A DNA stretch of 50,348 nucleotides. Source: Selenomonas sp. (GTDB taxonomy: Bacteria; Bacillota; Negativicutes; Selenomonadales; Selenomonadaceae). Location: contig JAGBLH010000257.1 in assembly GCA_017635515.1 (NCBI GenBank), positions 1-50,348 of the forward strand, written 5' to 3'. How positions within the stretch are numbered: the stretch's first letter is position 1; each line of letters starts with the position of its first letter. The translations under genes were made by a program, and so were the position numbers. The notes beneath the pieces are model-generated. The model had not been told where the DNA came from. It was given only the letters and a program-made list of their open reading frames with translations, and did not search any database. Below are positions 25,318 through 33,177 of this stretch, piece after piece.

Positions 25318-25427
25318 AAAAATCGTGGCTCAGATTCGCTTCTAAGCCACGATTTTTTTATTTTAGGTATAAGGATATACCTTGACGGTTTTAACCGCTC
25401 AGAGAGGTCCCTGTGCGATATTCTGCA
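25318..25427 (-). repeat. dispersed ~110-bp repeat, copy R2, with terminator
   Basis: Inverted relative to R1. The hairpin (ATCGTGGCTCAGA and TCTAAGCCACGAT, with A- and T-runs, 25318-25358) ends the preceding gene's transcript. The ATTTTAGGTATAAGGATAT and GGTCCCTGTGCGATATTCTGC blocks continue the similarity to R1 and R4 on the other strand. Confidence 0.75.
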
Positions 25428-25503
25428 TTTTTATGAACATAGAAACCATATATTCATATTCATAAAGATTTTTTTGCCTCAGAGAAATATTTATTAAAAT
25501 TAG

Positions 25504-25531
25504 TTGACACAATACATTATTGTGTTATAAT
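25504..25531 (+). promoter_or_regulatory. promoter with palindromic operator before a small membrane protein
   Basis: TTGACA (25504-25509) and TATAAT (25526-25531) with a 16-base spacer. A perfect dyad, ACACAATA and TATTGTGT around CAT (25507-25525), fills the spacer. The homologous promoter at 37157 upstream of csy1 keeps both boxes but not this dyad, so the two are probably regulated differently. Confidence 0.85.
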
Positions 25532-25574
25532 AGAATTGCAAGCAGAATACACAATATCTGAGGAGGAGTTCATT

Positions 25575-25748
25575 ATGAAGACAAACACTATGACCGCAGC
25601 AGAGTATCGTCACAGGATGGCACAGAGGGAAATGGTTCTGAGCATCGGACATGCAGTAATTGATTTCTTGGAGTACATTACTCCGTTCATTGGCATCGGA
25701 GTCGGAGCTATGCTCACCTGGTTCTGCATGTGCTTGCTGCTGGTGTGA
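25575..25748 (+). CDS. small single-span membrane protein (57 aa)
   Basis: A 57-residue protein: a basic N-terminal half (MKTNTMTAAEYRHRMAQRE) and a hydrophobic helix (YITPFIGIGVGAMLTWFCMC, about residues 34-53). AGGAGGAG lies six bases before the ATG. It is expressed from a consensus promoter with an operator-like dyad. Its size and topology resemble small membrane toxins or phage holin-like peptides, but that is only a resemblance. A broken copy of its first codons (ATG changed to ATA, stop after ten codons) lies at 37230-37260 upstream of csy1. Confidence 0.7.
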   Translation: MKTNTMTAAEYRHRMAQREMVLSIGHAVIDFLEYITPFIGIGVGAMLTWFCMCLLLV

Positions 25749-25771
25749 CACCCAAAAGCTGAGTAAGGCAA

Positions 25772-25792
25772 GGCAGCCCTCCGGGGCTGTCT
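25772..25792 (+). terminator. hairpin after the small membrane protein
   Basis: GGCAGCCC and GGGGCTGTC pair around TCC. A nearly identical hairpin follows the next gene at 26108. There is no T-run here, so termination is probably weak and the next gene may be read through. Confidence 0.5.
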
Positions 25793-25865
25793 TGGATAAT
25801 AGCATTTGATACTAGAAGATGATTATATTGATGGTGATTTTTTCGTAAAAGGGGAGGATAAACGT

Positions 25866-26102
25866 ATGAACAAGAAATTCGAAAGAAGGATGGATGCTCT
25901 ATCTGCGGAAGTGGAGCAAGCAGAATCATTCCTCAACCAAACCAAAAAGCTGATGCTGGATGCACTGGATCATGATTTGAGCCAGGAACATAATCTCAAC
26001 AACGCTATAGCTACTTTCGAAGAACTGCGTAATCGTGCTCGTAATGCGATGGAACTTCGGAGAGCATACAAGCTCATGGAAACGGTTCGGGAGACTGAGT
26101 AG
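25866..26102 (+). CDS. small helical protein (78 aa)
   Basis: A 78-residue, highly charged helical protein (two amphipathic helices, MDALSAEVEQAESFLNQTKK and EELRNRARNAMELRRAYKLM). GGGGAGG lies six bases before ATG 25866, which is preferred to the earlier ATG at 25806. It sits between two copies of the same GGCAGCCC hairpin. Not recognised; possibly a helical-bundle regulator of the neighbouring small genes. Confidence 0.65.
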   Translation: MNKKFERRMDALSAEVEQAESFLNQTKKLMLDALDHDLSQEHNLNNAIATFEELRNRARNAMELRRAYKLMETVRETE

Positions 26103-26107
26103 GATGA

Positions 26108-26131
26108 GGCAGCCCTTCGGGGCTGTCTTTT
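26108..26131 (+). terminator. terminator
   Basis: GGCAGCCC-TTC-GGGGCTGTC followed by TTTTA, five bases after the stop of the 78-residue gene. It is a copy of the hairpin at 25772 with one loop change. Confidence 0.75.
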
Positions 26132-26158
26132 ATACCAAAAGAAAAGGAGATGGAATCT

Positions 26159-26368
26159 ATGTTATCAGAGAAAGATCGTGAGTGGGCCAGAGGCTTTAAT
26201 GTTTCCAAGGAGAATATCGAGATATTCCGGCAGGAGCTGCTCCAAGCAGAGGAGAATGGCTCTTACCGAGTTTACAAAAAAGACATCAGAGAAATGGATG
26301 ATGATGAGATTAAGGTAGCCTATTCCAATATGCGGAATTACCTATCTGACATGAGGACACATCACTAA
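26159..26368 (+). CDS. hypothetical small protein (69 aa)
   Basis: A 69-residue charged protein containing a REMDDDEIKVAYSNMRNYLS helix and a Trp-Ala-Arg-Gly-Phe start. AAGGAG lies nine bases before ATG 26159; the ATG at 26150 overlaps that site. Unrecognised. It belongs to a row of four small genes (25575-26595) typical of accessory plasmid regions. Confidence 0.6.
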   Translation: MLSEKDREWARGFNVSKENIEIFRQELLQAEENGSYRVYKKDIREMDDDEIKVAYSNMRNYLSDMRTHH

Positions 26369-26391
26369 GGTTTTTTATGGAGGAAAACGAT

Positions 26392-26595
26392 ATGCCGAAA
26401 GCGAGAGCTACCGAAAGGATAACCAAAACACTTATCTTTAAGACCTCTATCTGCGGGGAATATTATAAGGGCAAGCTCCATGACTACATATACATGGAGG
26501 ATGAGGAAGGGCGTGAGTATGTCTTTCCTGCCATCGTTGGTAGCATTGTGGGGGCGAACTACAACTCTCAAGGAGTGACACAAAGTACACCATGA
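26392..26595 (+). CDS. hypothetical small protein (67 aa)
   Basis: A 67-residue protein, basic at its N-terminus (MPKARATERITKTLIFKTS) and then beta-like (YKGKLHDYIYMEDEEGREYV), suggesting a small SH3-like or OB-like fold. GGAGGA lies seven bases before ATG 26392. It is followed by about 90 bases without a gene and then a strong terminator. No family recognised. Confidence 0.6.
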   Translation: MPKARATERITKTLIFKTSICGEYYKGKLHDYIYMEDEEGREYVFPAIVGSIVGANYNSQGVTQSTP

Positions 26596-26685
26596 GCTTT
26601 TCGCCAATCCTTAGCGAGAATGAAAAAATCATTATGTTCAGACCACGGATTATCAAAAGGCATGACGAACATGAGAAATAAAACA

Positions 26686-26712
26686 ACGGGTGGCAAAACC
26701 ACCCGTATTTTT
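26686..26712 (+). terminator. terminator of the small-gene row
   Basis: ACGGGTGG and CCACCCGT pair around a 5-nt loop and are followed by ATTTTTG. A second hairpin, GGCGGGA-TAAC-TCCCGCC, lies at 26761-26778. The 293 bases between 26596 and 26888 hold these two hairpins and no gene. Confidence 0.85.
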
Positions 26713-26888
26713 GTGTCTGTTTATATTTCAACAGCGTGAAATATTTTTTGTAGTAAAATAGGCGGGATAACTCCCGCCTTTGCAAACAGTGTACACAGAA
26801 TCTGGTGAGCAATCACCAAGTTCATAACACTCATTTTATTTTAGCACAAATTGGCATCTATGCCAAGAGTTTATTAACACACGCTTGA

Positions 26889-27179
26889 AAGATTCTTCCT
26901 GTTCTTATTTCCAGCTATAAGAAAATCCTGTCAGGATATAGATGGGGTTACTTTTTATCCTCAAAGAATCCTGATGATAAGCGCATCAAGGAGCCAGATT
27001 TTAAAGAGAAATTCATTGGGGTTATCCCAGACTGGAAGAAAGTTTCCAGGAGCAGTGTCCCTGCATGCACCATTCCTTTTGAGGATTTTTGGTATTATGA
27101 TATTTTGTTCCCTAAGGATTTACAAAACAGTGTTCTAGCTGATTGGAAGCGAAGCCTTTCTACAATATATAGTCTTTAG
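26889..27179 (+). pseudogene. 3' fragment of a gene without a start codon
   Basis: A frame of 96 codons is open from a TGA at 26886-26888 to TAG at 27177-27179 and reads like a real protein end (SSYKKILSGYRWGYFLSS, IPFEDFWYYDILFPKDL, LADWKRSLSTIYSL), yet it contains no ATG and no ribosome site. It is followed by a terminator, as a functional gene would be. I interpret it as the C-terminal remnant of a gene whose 5' part was lost, probably when the upstream small genes were inserted. The family is not recognised. Confidence 0.6.
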
Positions 27180-27193
27180 ATCAAAGACACAGG

Positions 27194-27217
27194 AAAAGGC
27201 CCCTTAGGGGGGCTTTT
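27194..27217. terminator. hairpin between the remnant and the relaxase gene
   Basis: GGCCCC and GGGGGGC around TTA, with A-run before and TTTTT after. It suits termination from both sides: the remnant on the plus strand and the relaxase gene, whose stop lies 60 bases away, on the minus strand. Confidence 0.65.
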
Positions 27218-27274
27218 TCGATTATTATGCAAGAAATTTTTTCTTGAGAATTGCTATATTCTCCTTCTCTTATA

Positions 27275-30247
27275 TTACAATAGTCGCTTGAACGCTTTTT
27301 CCTGTTCTTCTTCTTGTTCGAATACGCTCATGAGCTTCCAATTCTTGGCGGTGTCATCGCTCTTCATGGAAACAATGTTCTTTGCCATGGCGTTTCCGTT
27401 GATGGCAGCCGTGATGATGGTGGGCCTGTCCAGATTTGAAAATTGGGGGGTGATGGGGGGCAGGTTTGCTATGCCACCACCAGAACTGCCTCCGCTTTTG
27501 GCTACTGTGTAGCGGGTGGTCGCTCTCTCTTTGTCCATTGCTTCTTTGATGCCGTTAAGATTCTTGCCAGCCTCCATATACTTTTGATGGGCAAGCTGTG
27601 TACGCTTCTTGGCTGTTTCATAGATTCTTGCCTGAGGGAGATTCTTTCTGAGGATTCCTGCGGTGATCTCTTTGATTTTTTCTGGCGCGCCGGGAGCTTC
27701 GCACTTGGCTCTAAGCTCTGCCTCTTTTTTGTTTAGGCTGCTTTCTTTGCTTTCTAATGTGCTGCGAGTGGATTCGATTTCTTTTTTTAGACGATGGCAT
27801 TCATCGGAAAGGGCAAGATGTTCTTCTGTTCCAGGCTGGAATTTTCCTAATCTGTGCTCGGCTCCTGCCAGCTTGCCTATTTGAGCCTGAAGCTTCTCCT
27901 GCTCTTTTTTCAATGCCCTTCGCTCGGAACGTAGGACTTTGTATTCTCCCTTGACGAAAACATCCTCAGCCATTTTCGTGGCTCGTTCAGGAGAGATGTA
28001 TTTCTTGGCAGCTTCTTCTTCTTCTTCTCTTGCTTTCTGGTATTCGTTCTTGGCAGCGTAGTATCTTTTCCTCATTATGTTGTAAAGGTCACGGAGGGTA
28101 TAGCTTTCCTGATTGTTGATCAGGTCTTCGCCGCTGTCTAAGGCTTGGGTGAGTGAAAGCATGGAGGTTCGCAGGCGTTTGAGAGATTTCTTTAGTTCAA
28201 TGCGGCTGTTCTTATCTTCCTCCAAAAGGTTATGGACATATTTTTGTCTCCGCTCTTTCAGTTCTGGCTGAGTCAGCTTTTTGTCAAGGAGCTGTATGGC
28301 TGGCTCCATATGTTCCTTCAGATGTTCCATTGCTTCGATTTTGGTTTGGATGGGGGAAAGGAGCTTCAGGTAATCAGGTGTGCTCTCATCTGGATCTATG
28401 CTGGCATAGAATTCTTTCCAATGCTCGATTTCATCTGTGAGTGCAAGATATTTCTGATACTGTTCTTTCTCGTCCTCTTCCAGAAATGCAAGCTTGCCTT
28501 CGGTCACGGCATCGTCTACCCATAAGACTGTTTTCTCATCTATCTTCATTTGCTTCAGAGCATCGAGAAAGTCATTCTTCAATTCTGCCATAAATTCATC
28601 GCTGTCTTCATCTTCTTCGATTTCTTCAAAGTCATTTCGCCGCATAAGCTCGTCAGCCAGATCCCTTAGTTCGTCAATCTCTTTTTTCAGTTCAAGTTCA
28701 TTGATTTCTTTCCTGATGATTTCTGTTGAGAAAAGCTTGTCTTGGTATTCCCGTTTCTGCTGACGGTATTGCTTGAGAGCTTTATAGGCTTGGCTCTCTG
28801 TTTTCATGCTTCCAATGGGGCCTAATGTCCTCTCAGGAATTCTTTTCAGTATATTTGCCATAAATTCATCGCCGTTCATCAGGGCTTCCTCACGCATGGC
28901 TTTTATGGAGCGGTGATCTACTCTGTCAGGCTTGCCGTACTTTTCGAGAATGTCATTTGTGACTTCGGCAAAATCTCTGCGGGCTTCTGATATGAATCTT
29001 TGGGCACTTAACCTGCGTTCGACATGAGCACCGCCTTTTCGTGCTTCTTCTAAAGTTTTAGCATTTCGTTTCGGGTAGAGGAAGTATTTGCTGGCAGGTC
29101 TTTCCTTTTCTTGCTCTGCTTCATCTATTATCCTGGGTGAAAACATCAAGTGTACATGAAGATTATGGGAGCCATCTGACATGGCTCCCACTTTGTCATG
29201 GATTGCAAAGGTATAGTAGTGGTTTGGTATTTCTTTGTCAATATAGTTATGGATGAGTTCAAGGTTTTGCTCCATGGTCAATTCATTCGGCAGGGCAAAC
29301 TGAAATTCAAGATATCGTACATTTTTCTTGCTCTCATATCTGTCAGCTGCTGCGAAAAATCGTTTCGCATCACCTTTTGCCCATTTTGGAAGGCGGTTTT
29401 CTGTATAGATGCATCCTCCCTTTTTCTCGAAGGCGGCTTCACGGTTGATGTACTCTACATGAGAAAAAGCGTGTACCTTGTCTTCTGCTTTCTCTATGTT
29501 GGCTATTATTCTTCCGGCTGTTCCTCTGATGAGTCTTCCTCTTCCGTCACGATTATTCCATCGCACATGGGAATTAAGTTCTGATCTTCTGTGCTCCAGC
29601 AGGTCGAGGAAGTGGTCTTGCAGTAGCATTGCAGGTTTTCCTGATCCAGTATTATCCATACTGCGTTTGGGCAGTGTGCGCAGAGTGGGAGGGGAGAGGG
29701 ATACAGATTGTGATAGGGTGCGTCCTCTCCCATCATGGATAGGAGTGTCATGCTTTTGGGTGGCTCTCCTTTTAATGTATTTACCGCCTCTAAGTCGAAA
29801 TTCTCTTCGCTCATTTTGTTCTTCCTCCATTTTCTTTGCCAGTGTTCTTTTTGATTCCTCATCCAGGGTTATGTCAATATTGAATTTCAGGATGCTGTCC
29901 AGTGCCTTTTCTTTGAAGGCATTGCTCCCACGGAGTATGACTGTCTCGTTCTTATAGGTTTCTGCTGCTATTGTGAGAGCAATAGCTATGGTGGCTTCTG
30001 ATGAATCACCTGAGATCTTCAATCCATGTGGCGTATTTGTGATTTGCCCATAAGCACTATCATAAAGGAGCAGTGGCTCTCCATCCAGAAGGTCCTTGCC
30101 ATTGGCAAAGGAAATGAAGTTGTTGGGGGGCTTGTCCTGATTTTGATATTTTCCTTTCCTCTCGATGTATTCCAGGTGCTCCACGCAGGAAACTTTGGTT
30201 TTGTCTGGTTTTTTGTCTTTGTGGACAGAGAAATGATACATTGCCAT
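27275..30247 (-). CDS. MobA/MobL-family relaxase with long coiled-coil C-terminus
   Basis: A 990-residue relaxase. The MobA/MobL core lies at about residues 280-380: SHVEYINREAAFEKKGG, LPKWAKGDAKRFFAAADRYE, RYLEFQFALPNELT and the metal-binding histidines in HNLHVHLMFSPR near residue 365. A transesterase Tyr would lie near the core start. Unusually, the protein also begins with a similar motif pair (MAMYHFSVHKDKK, CVEHLEYIERKGKY), so a partial domain copy or a ~250-residue insertion precedes the core. Residues 480-900 are coiled coil. ATG 30247 is used because GGAG lies eight bases upstream; an earlier start would overlap the previous gene. It nicks oriT and pilots the strand into the recipient. 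Confidence 0.9.
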   Translation of the reverse strand: MAMYHFSVHKDKKPDKTKVSCVEHLEYIERKGKYQNQDKPPNNFISFANGKDLLDGEPLLLYDSAYGQITNTPHGLKISGDSSEATIAIALTIAAETYKNETVILRGSNAFKEKALDSILKFNIDITLDEESKRTLAKKMEEEQNERREFRLRGGKYIKRRATQKHDTPIHDGRGRTLSQSVSLSPPTLRTLPKRSMDNTGSGKPAMLLQDHFLDLLEHRRSELNSHVRWNNRDGRGRLIRGTAGRIIANIEKAEDKVHAFSHVEYINREAAFEKKGGCIYTENRLPKWAKGDAKRFFAAADRYESKKNVRYLEFQFALPNELTMEQNLELIHNYIDKEIPNHYYTFAIHDKVGAMSDGSHNLHVHLMFSPRIIDEAEQEKERPASKYFLYPKRNAKTLEEARKGGAHVERRLSAQRFISEARRDFAEVTNDILEKYGKPDRVDHRSIKAMREEALMNGDEFMANILKRIPERTLGPIGSMKTESQAYKALKQYRQQKREYQDKLFSTEIIRKEINELELKKEIDELRDLADELMRRNDFEEIEEDEDSDEFMAELKNDFLDALKQMKIDEKTVLWVDDAVTEGKLAFLEEDEKEQYQKYLALTDEIEHWKEFYASIDPDESTPDYLKLLSPIQTKIEAMEHLKEHMEPAIQLLDKKLTQPELKERRQKYVHNLLEEDKNSRIELKKSLKRLRTSMLSLTQALDSGEDLINNQESYTLRDLYNIMRKRYYAAKNEYQKAREEEEEAAKKYISPERATKMAEDVFVKGEYKVLRSERRALKKEQEKLQAQIGKLAGAEHRLGKFQPGTEEHLALSDECHRLKKEIESTRSTLESKESSLNKKEAELRAKCEAPGAPEKIKEITAGILRKNLPQARIYETAKKRTQLAHQKYMEAGKNLNGIKEAMDKERATTRYTVAKSGGSSGGGIANLPPITPQFSNLDRPTIITAAINGNAMAKNIVSMKSDDTAKNWKLMSVFEQEEEQEKAFKRLL

Positions 30248-30267
30248 GGTGCCGCTCCAATCATCAC

Positions 30268-30597
30268 TTAATAGCTGGGCTTGAAGTAAGGGACGGTTAT
30301 TTCTTGTACCCTTTTCATGAACCTTTCGTAAAACTTCACGATTTCCCCCGTAGGATGATGGAGGAGCAGACCTTTGCATACTTCGCTGTTTTCTGCAATC
30401 ACTACAGAATATCCCATCAGTCCACGGTATGATACGGGGAAAATATCTAATCCTATGGGTCCTGATTCCATCAGCACCAGTTCCGTCAGGTGCTCACTTA
30501 GTGCATTTTCTACTGATGTACCCTGGGGAGCCAGTTCGATAGATATACCAGCCAGGCTCTCAGGCAGTCCTTTTATGTCTTGGTTGTTGATTATCAT
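30268..30597 (-). CDS. hypothetical protein encoded ahead of the relaxase
   Basis: A 109-residue soluble protein (start MIINNQDIKGLPESLAG) with GAGGAG before its ATG, ending 20 bases before the relaxase start. It could be a relaxosome accessory protein by position, but it has no ribbon-helix-helix motif and is not recognised as MobC. Its central SYRGLMGYSVVIAENSEVCK suggests a small alpha/beta fold. It lies immediately downstream of the candidate oriT. Confidence 0.65.
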   Translation of the reverse strand: MIINNQDIKGLPESLAGISIELAPQGTSVENALSEHLTELVLMESGPIGLDIFPVSYRGLMGYSVVIAENSEVCKGLLLHHPTGEIVKFYERFMKRVQEITVPYFKPSY

Positions 30598-30639
30598 GGT
30601 TATCTCCTCGTTACTCAGCCAACGGCAGGTTCAATGAGC

Positions 30640-30770
30640 GGAGCGAATGGCAAAATTTTTAGCGGGCGTGAAGCCTTGCTACATAAGGGTTTTTGGGGCG
30701 TTTCGCAGGGCGAAATGCGGAAGTGCACATCTGAGACCATCCCAGAAAGGGGTGGTCTCCTTTTGGTTAA
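30640..30770. other. candidate origin of transfer (oriT)
   Basis: The region between the divergent mobilisation genes has the MOB-Q type plan: an inverted repeat GCGTTTCGC/GCGAAATGC (30698-30706 and 30710-30718, one mismatch) followed by GGAAGTGCAC (30719-30728), which resembles the AAGTGC core of MOB-Q nic sites. A second hairpin, GAGACCATCCC with GGGGTGGTCTC, follows at about 30742-30768. Location 5' of the relaxase operon supports the call. The exact nick position is inferred. Confidence 0.6.
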
Positions 30771-30798
30771 TTGTATCATACGGAAAAGGTACTTTTTG

Positions 30799-30836
30799 GT
30801 TCTATCCGTGGGAAAGAGAGTTCTATTCGTGGGAAA
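30799..30836. repeat. two direct repeats next to oriT
   Basis: GTTCTAT(C/T)CGTGGGAAA occurs at 30799 and 30820, 21 bp apart. They sit between the oriT candidate and the start of the plus-strand coiled-coil genes and could bind a relaxosome protein or a regulator. Confidence 0.6.
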
Positions 30837-30898
30837 AAGGTCTTTCTTAAAGGCAATTATGCTATATTAGTTATTAGATTTAAAGGAATGTGGTCGAT

Positions 30899-31153
30899 AT
30901 GATGAACGTAGAAAATCTCTTGGCGAAGAAAAATCTCCTCCTCCAGGATCTCGAAGATGAGCTGATTACTACAGAGAAGAAACTAAGGCATTGCCAATAT
31001 GAGCAGGAGGCTCTGAAAGAAAAGAAACATGAGCTGATGCTGATAGAGGCAGGGAAGATTGTTGAGAAAGCTGGTTTGCTTGAATCATACGATGAAAATG
31101 AGCTTTACCTGCTGCTTCTTATGAACAAGTCGCAATTAACAAAGAAAGGATGA
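30899..31153 (+). CDS. small coiled-coil mobilisation protein
   Basis: An 84-residue protein forming one coiled coil (LLLQDLEDELITTEKKLRHC, EQEALKEKKHELMLIEAGKI) and a C-terminal helix (DENELYLLLLMNKSQLTKKG). This plan matches small DUF3847/TraD-like accessory proteins beside relaxase genes in Firmicutes elements. AAAGGAA lies before it; ATG 30899 or 30902 may start it. Its stop overlaps the next gene's start region. It is transcribed away from oriT, divergent from the relaxase. Confidence 0.7.
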   Translation: MMNVENLLAKKNLLLQDLEDELITTEKKLRHCQYEQEALKEKKHELMLIEAGKIVEKAGLLESYDENELYLLLLMNKSQLTKKG

Positions 31154-31155
31154 AC

Positions 31156-31623
31156 ATGATGAGAGGGTCTGTCACTATCAAGTCTGTTACTGCAAAAATT
31201 GAAAAGCTGGAGAAGATGGAGGCTTCTCTGGTAAGAAAGCTGGAAGATGTCCGCAAGCAGATTGCGGAGCAGAGAATAAAGAAGAATGAACTGATTGCGA
31301 AGATGATCACTTCCCAGGTCAGCAATCTGGATGAAGCGGTGCTCCAGAAGATACTCAACGATTACAGCCAGGCAACAAGTGAAGGGGCAGAGAATGAGAA
31401 GACTGCTCCTGCCAGCACAACAGAAGAGAAGGGCACGGCTCCTGCTGAAGAAAAGGAGAGTGCGGAAAGTTCCGCTGCTTCTCCTGCTCACAATGAATCT
31501 GCTCTCCATAATGCGGGAGAGGCAACTGCCGAGCAGAGGATTGCTTCTAAACCTAAGCAAGCAGAGGATCAAGAAGATGATGATGATGACGAATATGCAG
31601 TAAAGCCCAACTGGGGAAAATAA
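31156..31623 (+). CDS. DUF4315-like coiled-coil protein with acidic tail
   Basis: A 155-residue protein. Residues 10-75 are a DUF4315-like coiled coil (KIEKLEKMEASLVRKLEDVR) with the typical end helix NLDEAVLQKILNDY; residues 80-155 are low-complexity Glu/Ala/Ser and end in a run of Asp. AAAGGA lies before ATG 31150 and 31156. It overlaps or abuts the preceding gene and lies 16 bases before the methylase gene, so the three are probably co-transcribed. Likely a mobilisation accessory protein. Confidence 0.7.
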   Translation: MMRGSVTIKSVTAKIEKLEKMEASLVRKLEDVRKQIAEQRIKKNELIAKMITSQVSNLDEAVLQKILNDYSQATSEGAENEKTAPASTTEEKGTAPAEEKESAESSAASPAHNESALHNAGEATAEQRIASKPKQAEDQEDDDDDEYAVKPNWGK

Positions 31624-31639
31624 GAGCTTGAGGTAAGAG

Positions 31640-32611
31640 ATGTATACGGTTGCTTCTTTCTTTGCTGGAGTCGGCGGTATTGATTTAGGATTTGAGAAGA
31701 CTGGTCACTGCAAGACTATATATGCCAACGAGATTGACGAGTATGCTGCGGAGACATATGAAAAGAACTTTCCTATCAAAGTGGACGGCAGGGATATCAG
31801 AGAAGTCGGCAGTCAGGATATCCCCTACGCTGATATTGTGGTAGGTGGTTTTCCCTGCCAGTCTTTTTCGATTGCAGGTCTCAATCAGGGGTTTGATGAT
31901 GACAAGGGAAGAGGTAAGCTGTTTTTTGAACTTGTCAGATTGCTGAAAGATAAGAAGCCTCAGGCTGCACTTTTTGAGAATGTCAAAAATCTGGCAAGCC
32001 ATGATAACGGTGCTACCATTGCGGTAATCCTCAATGAGCTTTCCCGTTTGGGTTATTATGCTGGGTACAGGATCTTCAATGCCAGCGAGTATGGGAATGT
32101 CCCGCAGAACAGGGAACGGATTTACATAGTAGCTTTCCTGCATAAGGAAAATTTTGAGAAGTTCTGCTGGCCTAAGCCAATACCATTGAAGACCAGGCTC
32201 ACTGATGTGATTGATTTCCATAACAGGATTGGCGAGGCATATTATTATAGGAAGGAAAAATTTAAGGGGGATGTGTACGAACAGCTTCAGCTGGCTATGC
32301 TGGATGAGGATATCGACAATCCTGGTATTTATCAATGGAGGCGGCGGTACATTCGGAAGAACAAGAATGGGCTGATTCCTACCCTCACCGCCAATCAGGG
32401 CGGGGGAGGTCATAATGTCTGCATTGTCAAGACCTATTACGGCATCAGGAAGATGACTCCAAGGGAATGCTTCAATGCTCAAGGCTTTCCTTCCAGTTTC
32501 ATGCTTCCTGCTCAAAGTGATTCGAGACTTTACAAGCAGGCTGGCAATTCGGTTTGCGTTCCAGTGATAAAGAGGATAGCGGATTGCATTGTCAAGGCGT
32601 TGAAGCAGTGA
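31640..32611 (+). CDS. C5-cytosine DNA methyltransferase (orphan)
   Basis: A 323-residue M.HhaI-type enzyme. Motif I SFFAGVGGIDLGFEKTG (6-22), motif IV FPCQSFSIAG with the catalytic Cys73, motif VI ENVKNL (113-118), motif VIII QNRERIY (156-162), and motifs IX-X (MTPRECFNAQGFP, QAGNSVCVPVI) are all present, so it should be active. It transfers a methyl group to C5 of cytosine. No restriction endonuclease gene is adjacent, so it is an orphan, probably shielding the plasmid from host restriction before or after transfer. It ends the mobilisation operon. Confidence 0.92.
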   Translation: MYTVASFFAGVGGIDLGFEKTGHCKTIYANEIDEYAAETYEKNFPIKVDGRDIREVGSQDIPYADIVVGGFPCQSFSIAGLNQGFDDDKGRGKLFFELVRLLKDKKPQAALFENVKNLASHDNGATIAVILNELSRLGYYAGYRIFNASEYGNVPQNRERIYIVAFLHKENFEKFCWPKPIPLKTRLTDVIDFHNRIGEAYYYRKEKFKGDVYEQLQLAMLDEDIDNPGIYQWRRRYIRKNKNGLIPTLTANQGGGGHNVCIVKTYYGIRKMTPRECFNAQGFPSSFMLPAQSDSRLYKQAGNSVCVPVIKRIADCIVKALKQ

Positions 32612-32648
32612 TATAGAAAATAAATCTTCACAGAATATTTTTTGGAAT

Positions 32649-32768
32649 ATCTGACAGGAGCCGTTTTGAGGGGCTTTATGCTATCGGGTATATGAGAATA
32701 CCTAAATCTGATTTTCGTGTCTTAGAACGAATCCTGTGAGGTCGATTTTTCTAAGGCACGATATTTTC
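32649..32768 (+). repeat. dispersed repeat, degenerate copy R3
   Basis: GACAGGAGCC, ATACCTAAAT and a TTTTCGTGTCTTAGAACGA block align with R1, and a GTGAGGTCGATTTTT segment is shared only with R5. The hairpin is partly eroded. It lies between the methylase gene and the duplicated topB start. Confidence 0.6.
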
Positions 32769-32866
32769 TTTGATGAAATGACTAAAAAGTTTGTAAGTTG
32801 TTTCATGTCCCCTACACTACAATAGATATATAGATTGTTTTGCTTATTATAGGAAGGAAGATTGTC

Positions 32867-32980
32867 ATGCAGCTATTCATTGCAGAGAAGCCATCCCTGG
32901 GCAGAGCCATTGCCGAGGGGATTGGCACAGGAGAAAAGAAGGATGGGTATATAGGAAGGATAAGTTCAAAGGGGATGTAG
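32867..32980 (+). pseudogene. truncated duplicate of the 5' end of topB
   Basis: ATAGGAAGGAAGATTGTC and the following ATG, then about 30 codons (LFIAEKPSLGRAIAEGIG...GEKKDGYI), match the intact topB at 33262 with silent differences. After GYI the match stops and the frame ends at TAG 32978-32980. The whole ribosome site was duplicated too, so the fragment may still be translated into a 37-residue peptide. The divergence between copies shows the duplication is not recent. Confidence 0.85.
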
Positions 32981-32982
32981 TT

Positions 32983-33177
32983 TTGATTTCTGAGGTAACA
33001 TTTGACGATTGCTTGATAGCAGCTTTCACTGTCGCATTTGTTTTCCTATATCCTGAGACTAGAATTTTTTGCAAGGGCAGCATCTATAGGATATTATTTT
33101 TGGCTCTAACATTATGGTCAGTATTTATTATTGCAGGTTTGTTTTTGAGGTATCTTAGTTCTCTGATTCTGCAATAA
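32983..33177 (+). CDS. small membrane protein between the two topB starts
   Basis: A 64-residue hydrophobic protein with two probable membrane helices (CLIAAFTVAFVFLY and ILFLALTLWSVFIIAGLFL). The start is a TTG three bases after the topB fragment's stop, nine bases from a GGGG ribosome site, suggesting coupled translation. It is inserted with the duplicated topB beginning. Unrecognised; no motif beyond the helices. Confidence 0.5.
   Translation: MISEVTFDDCLIAAFTVAFVFLYPETRIFCKGSIYRILFLALTLWSVFIIAGLFLRYLSSLILQ

Noticed and set aside
32983-33177. Continuation of the truncated topB in another frame
   Set aside because: The sequence after the break has no similarity to TopB and encodes hydrophobic helices, so it is a separate gene or inserted sequence.
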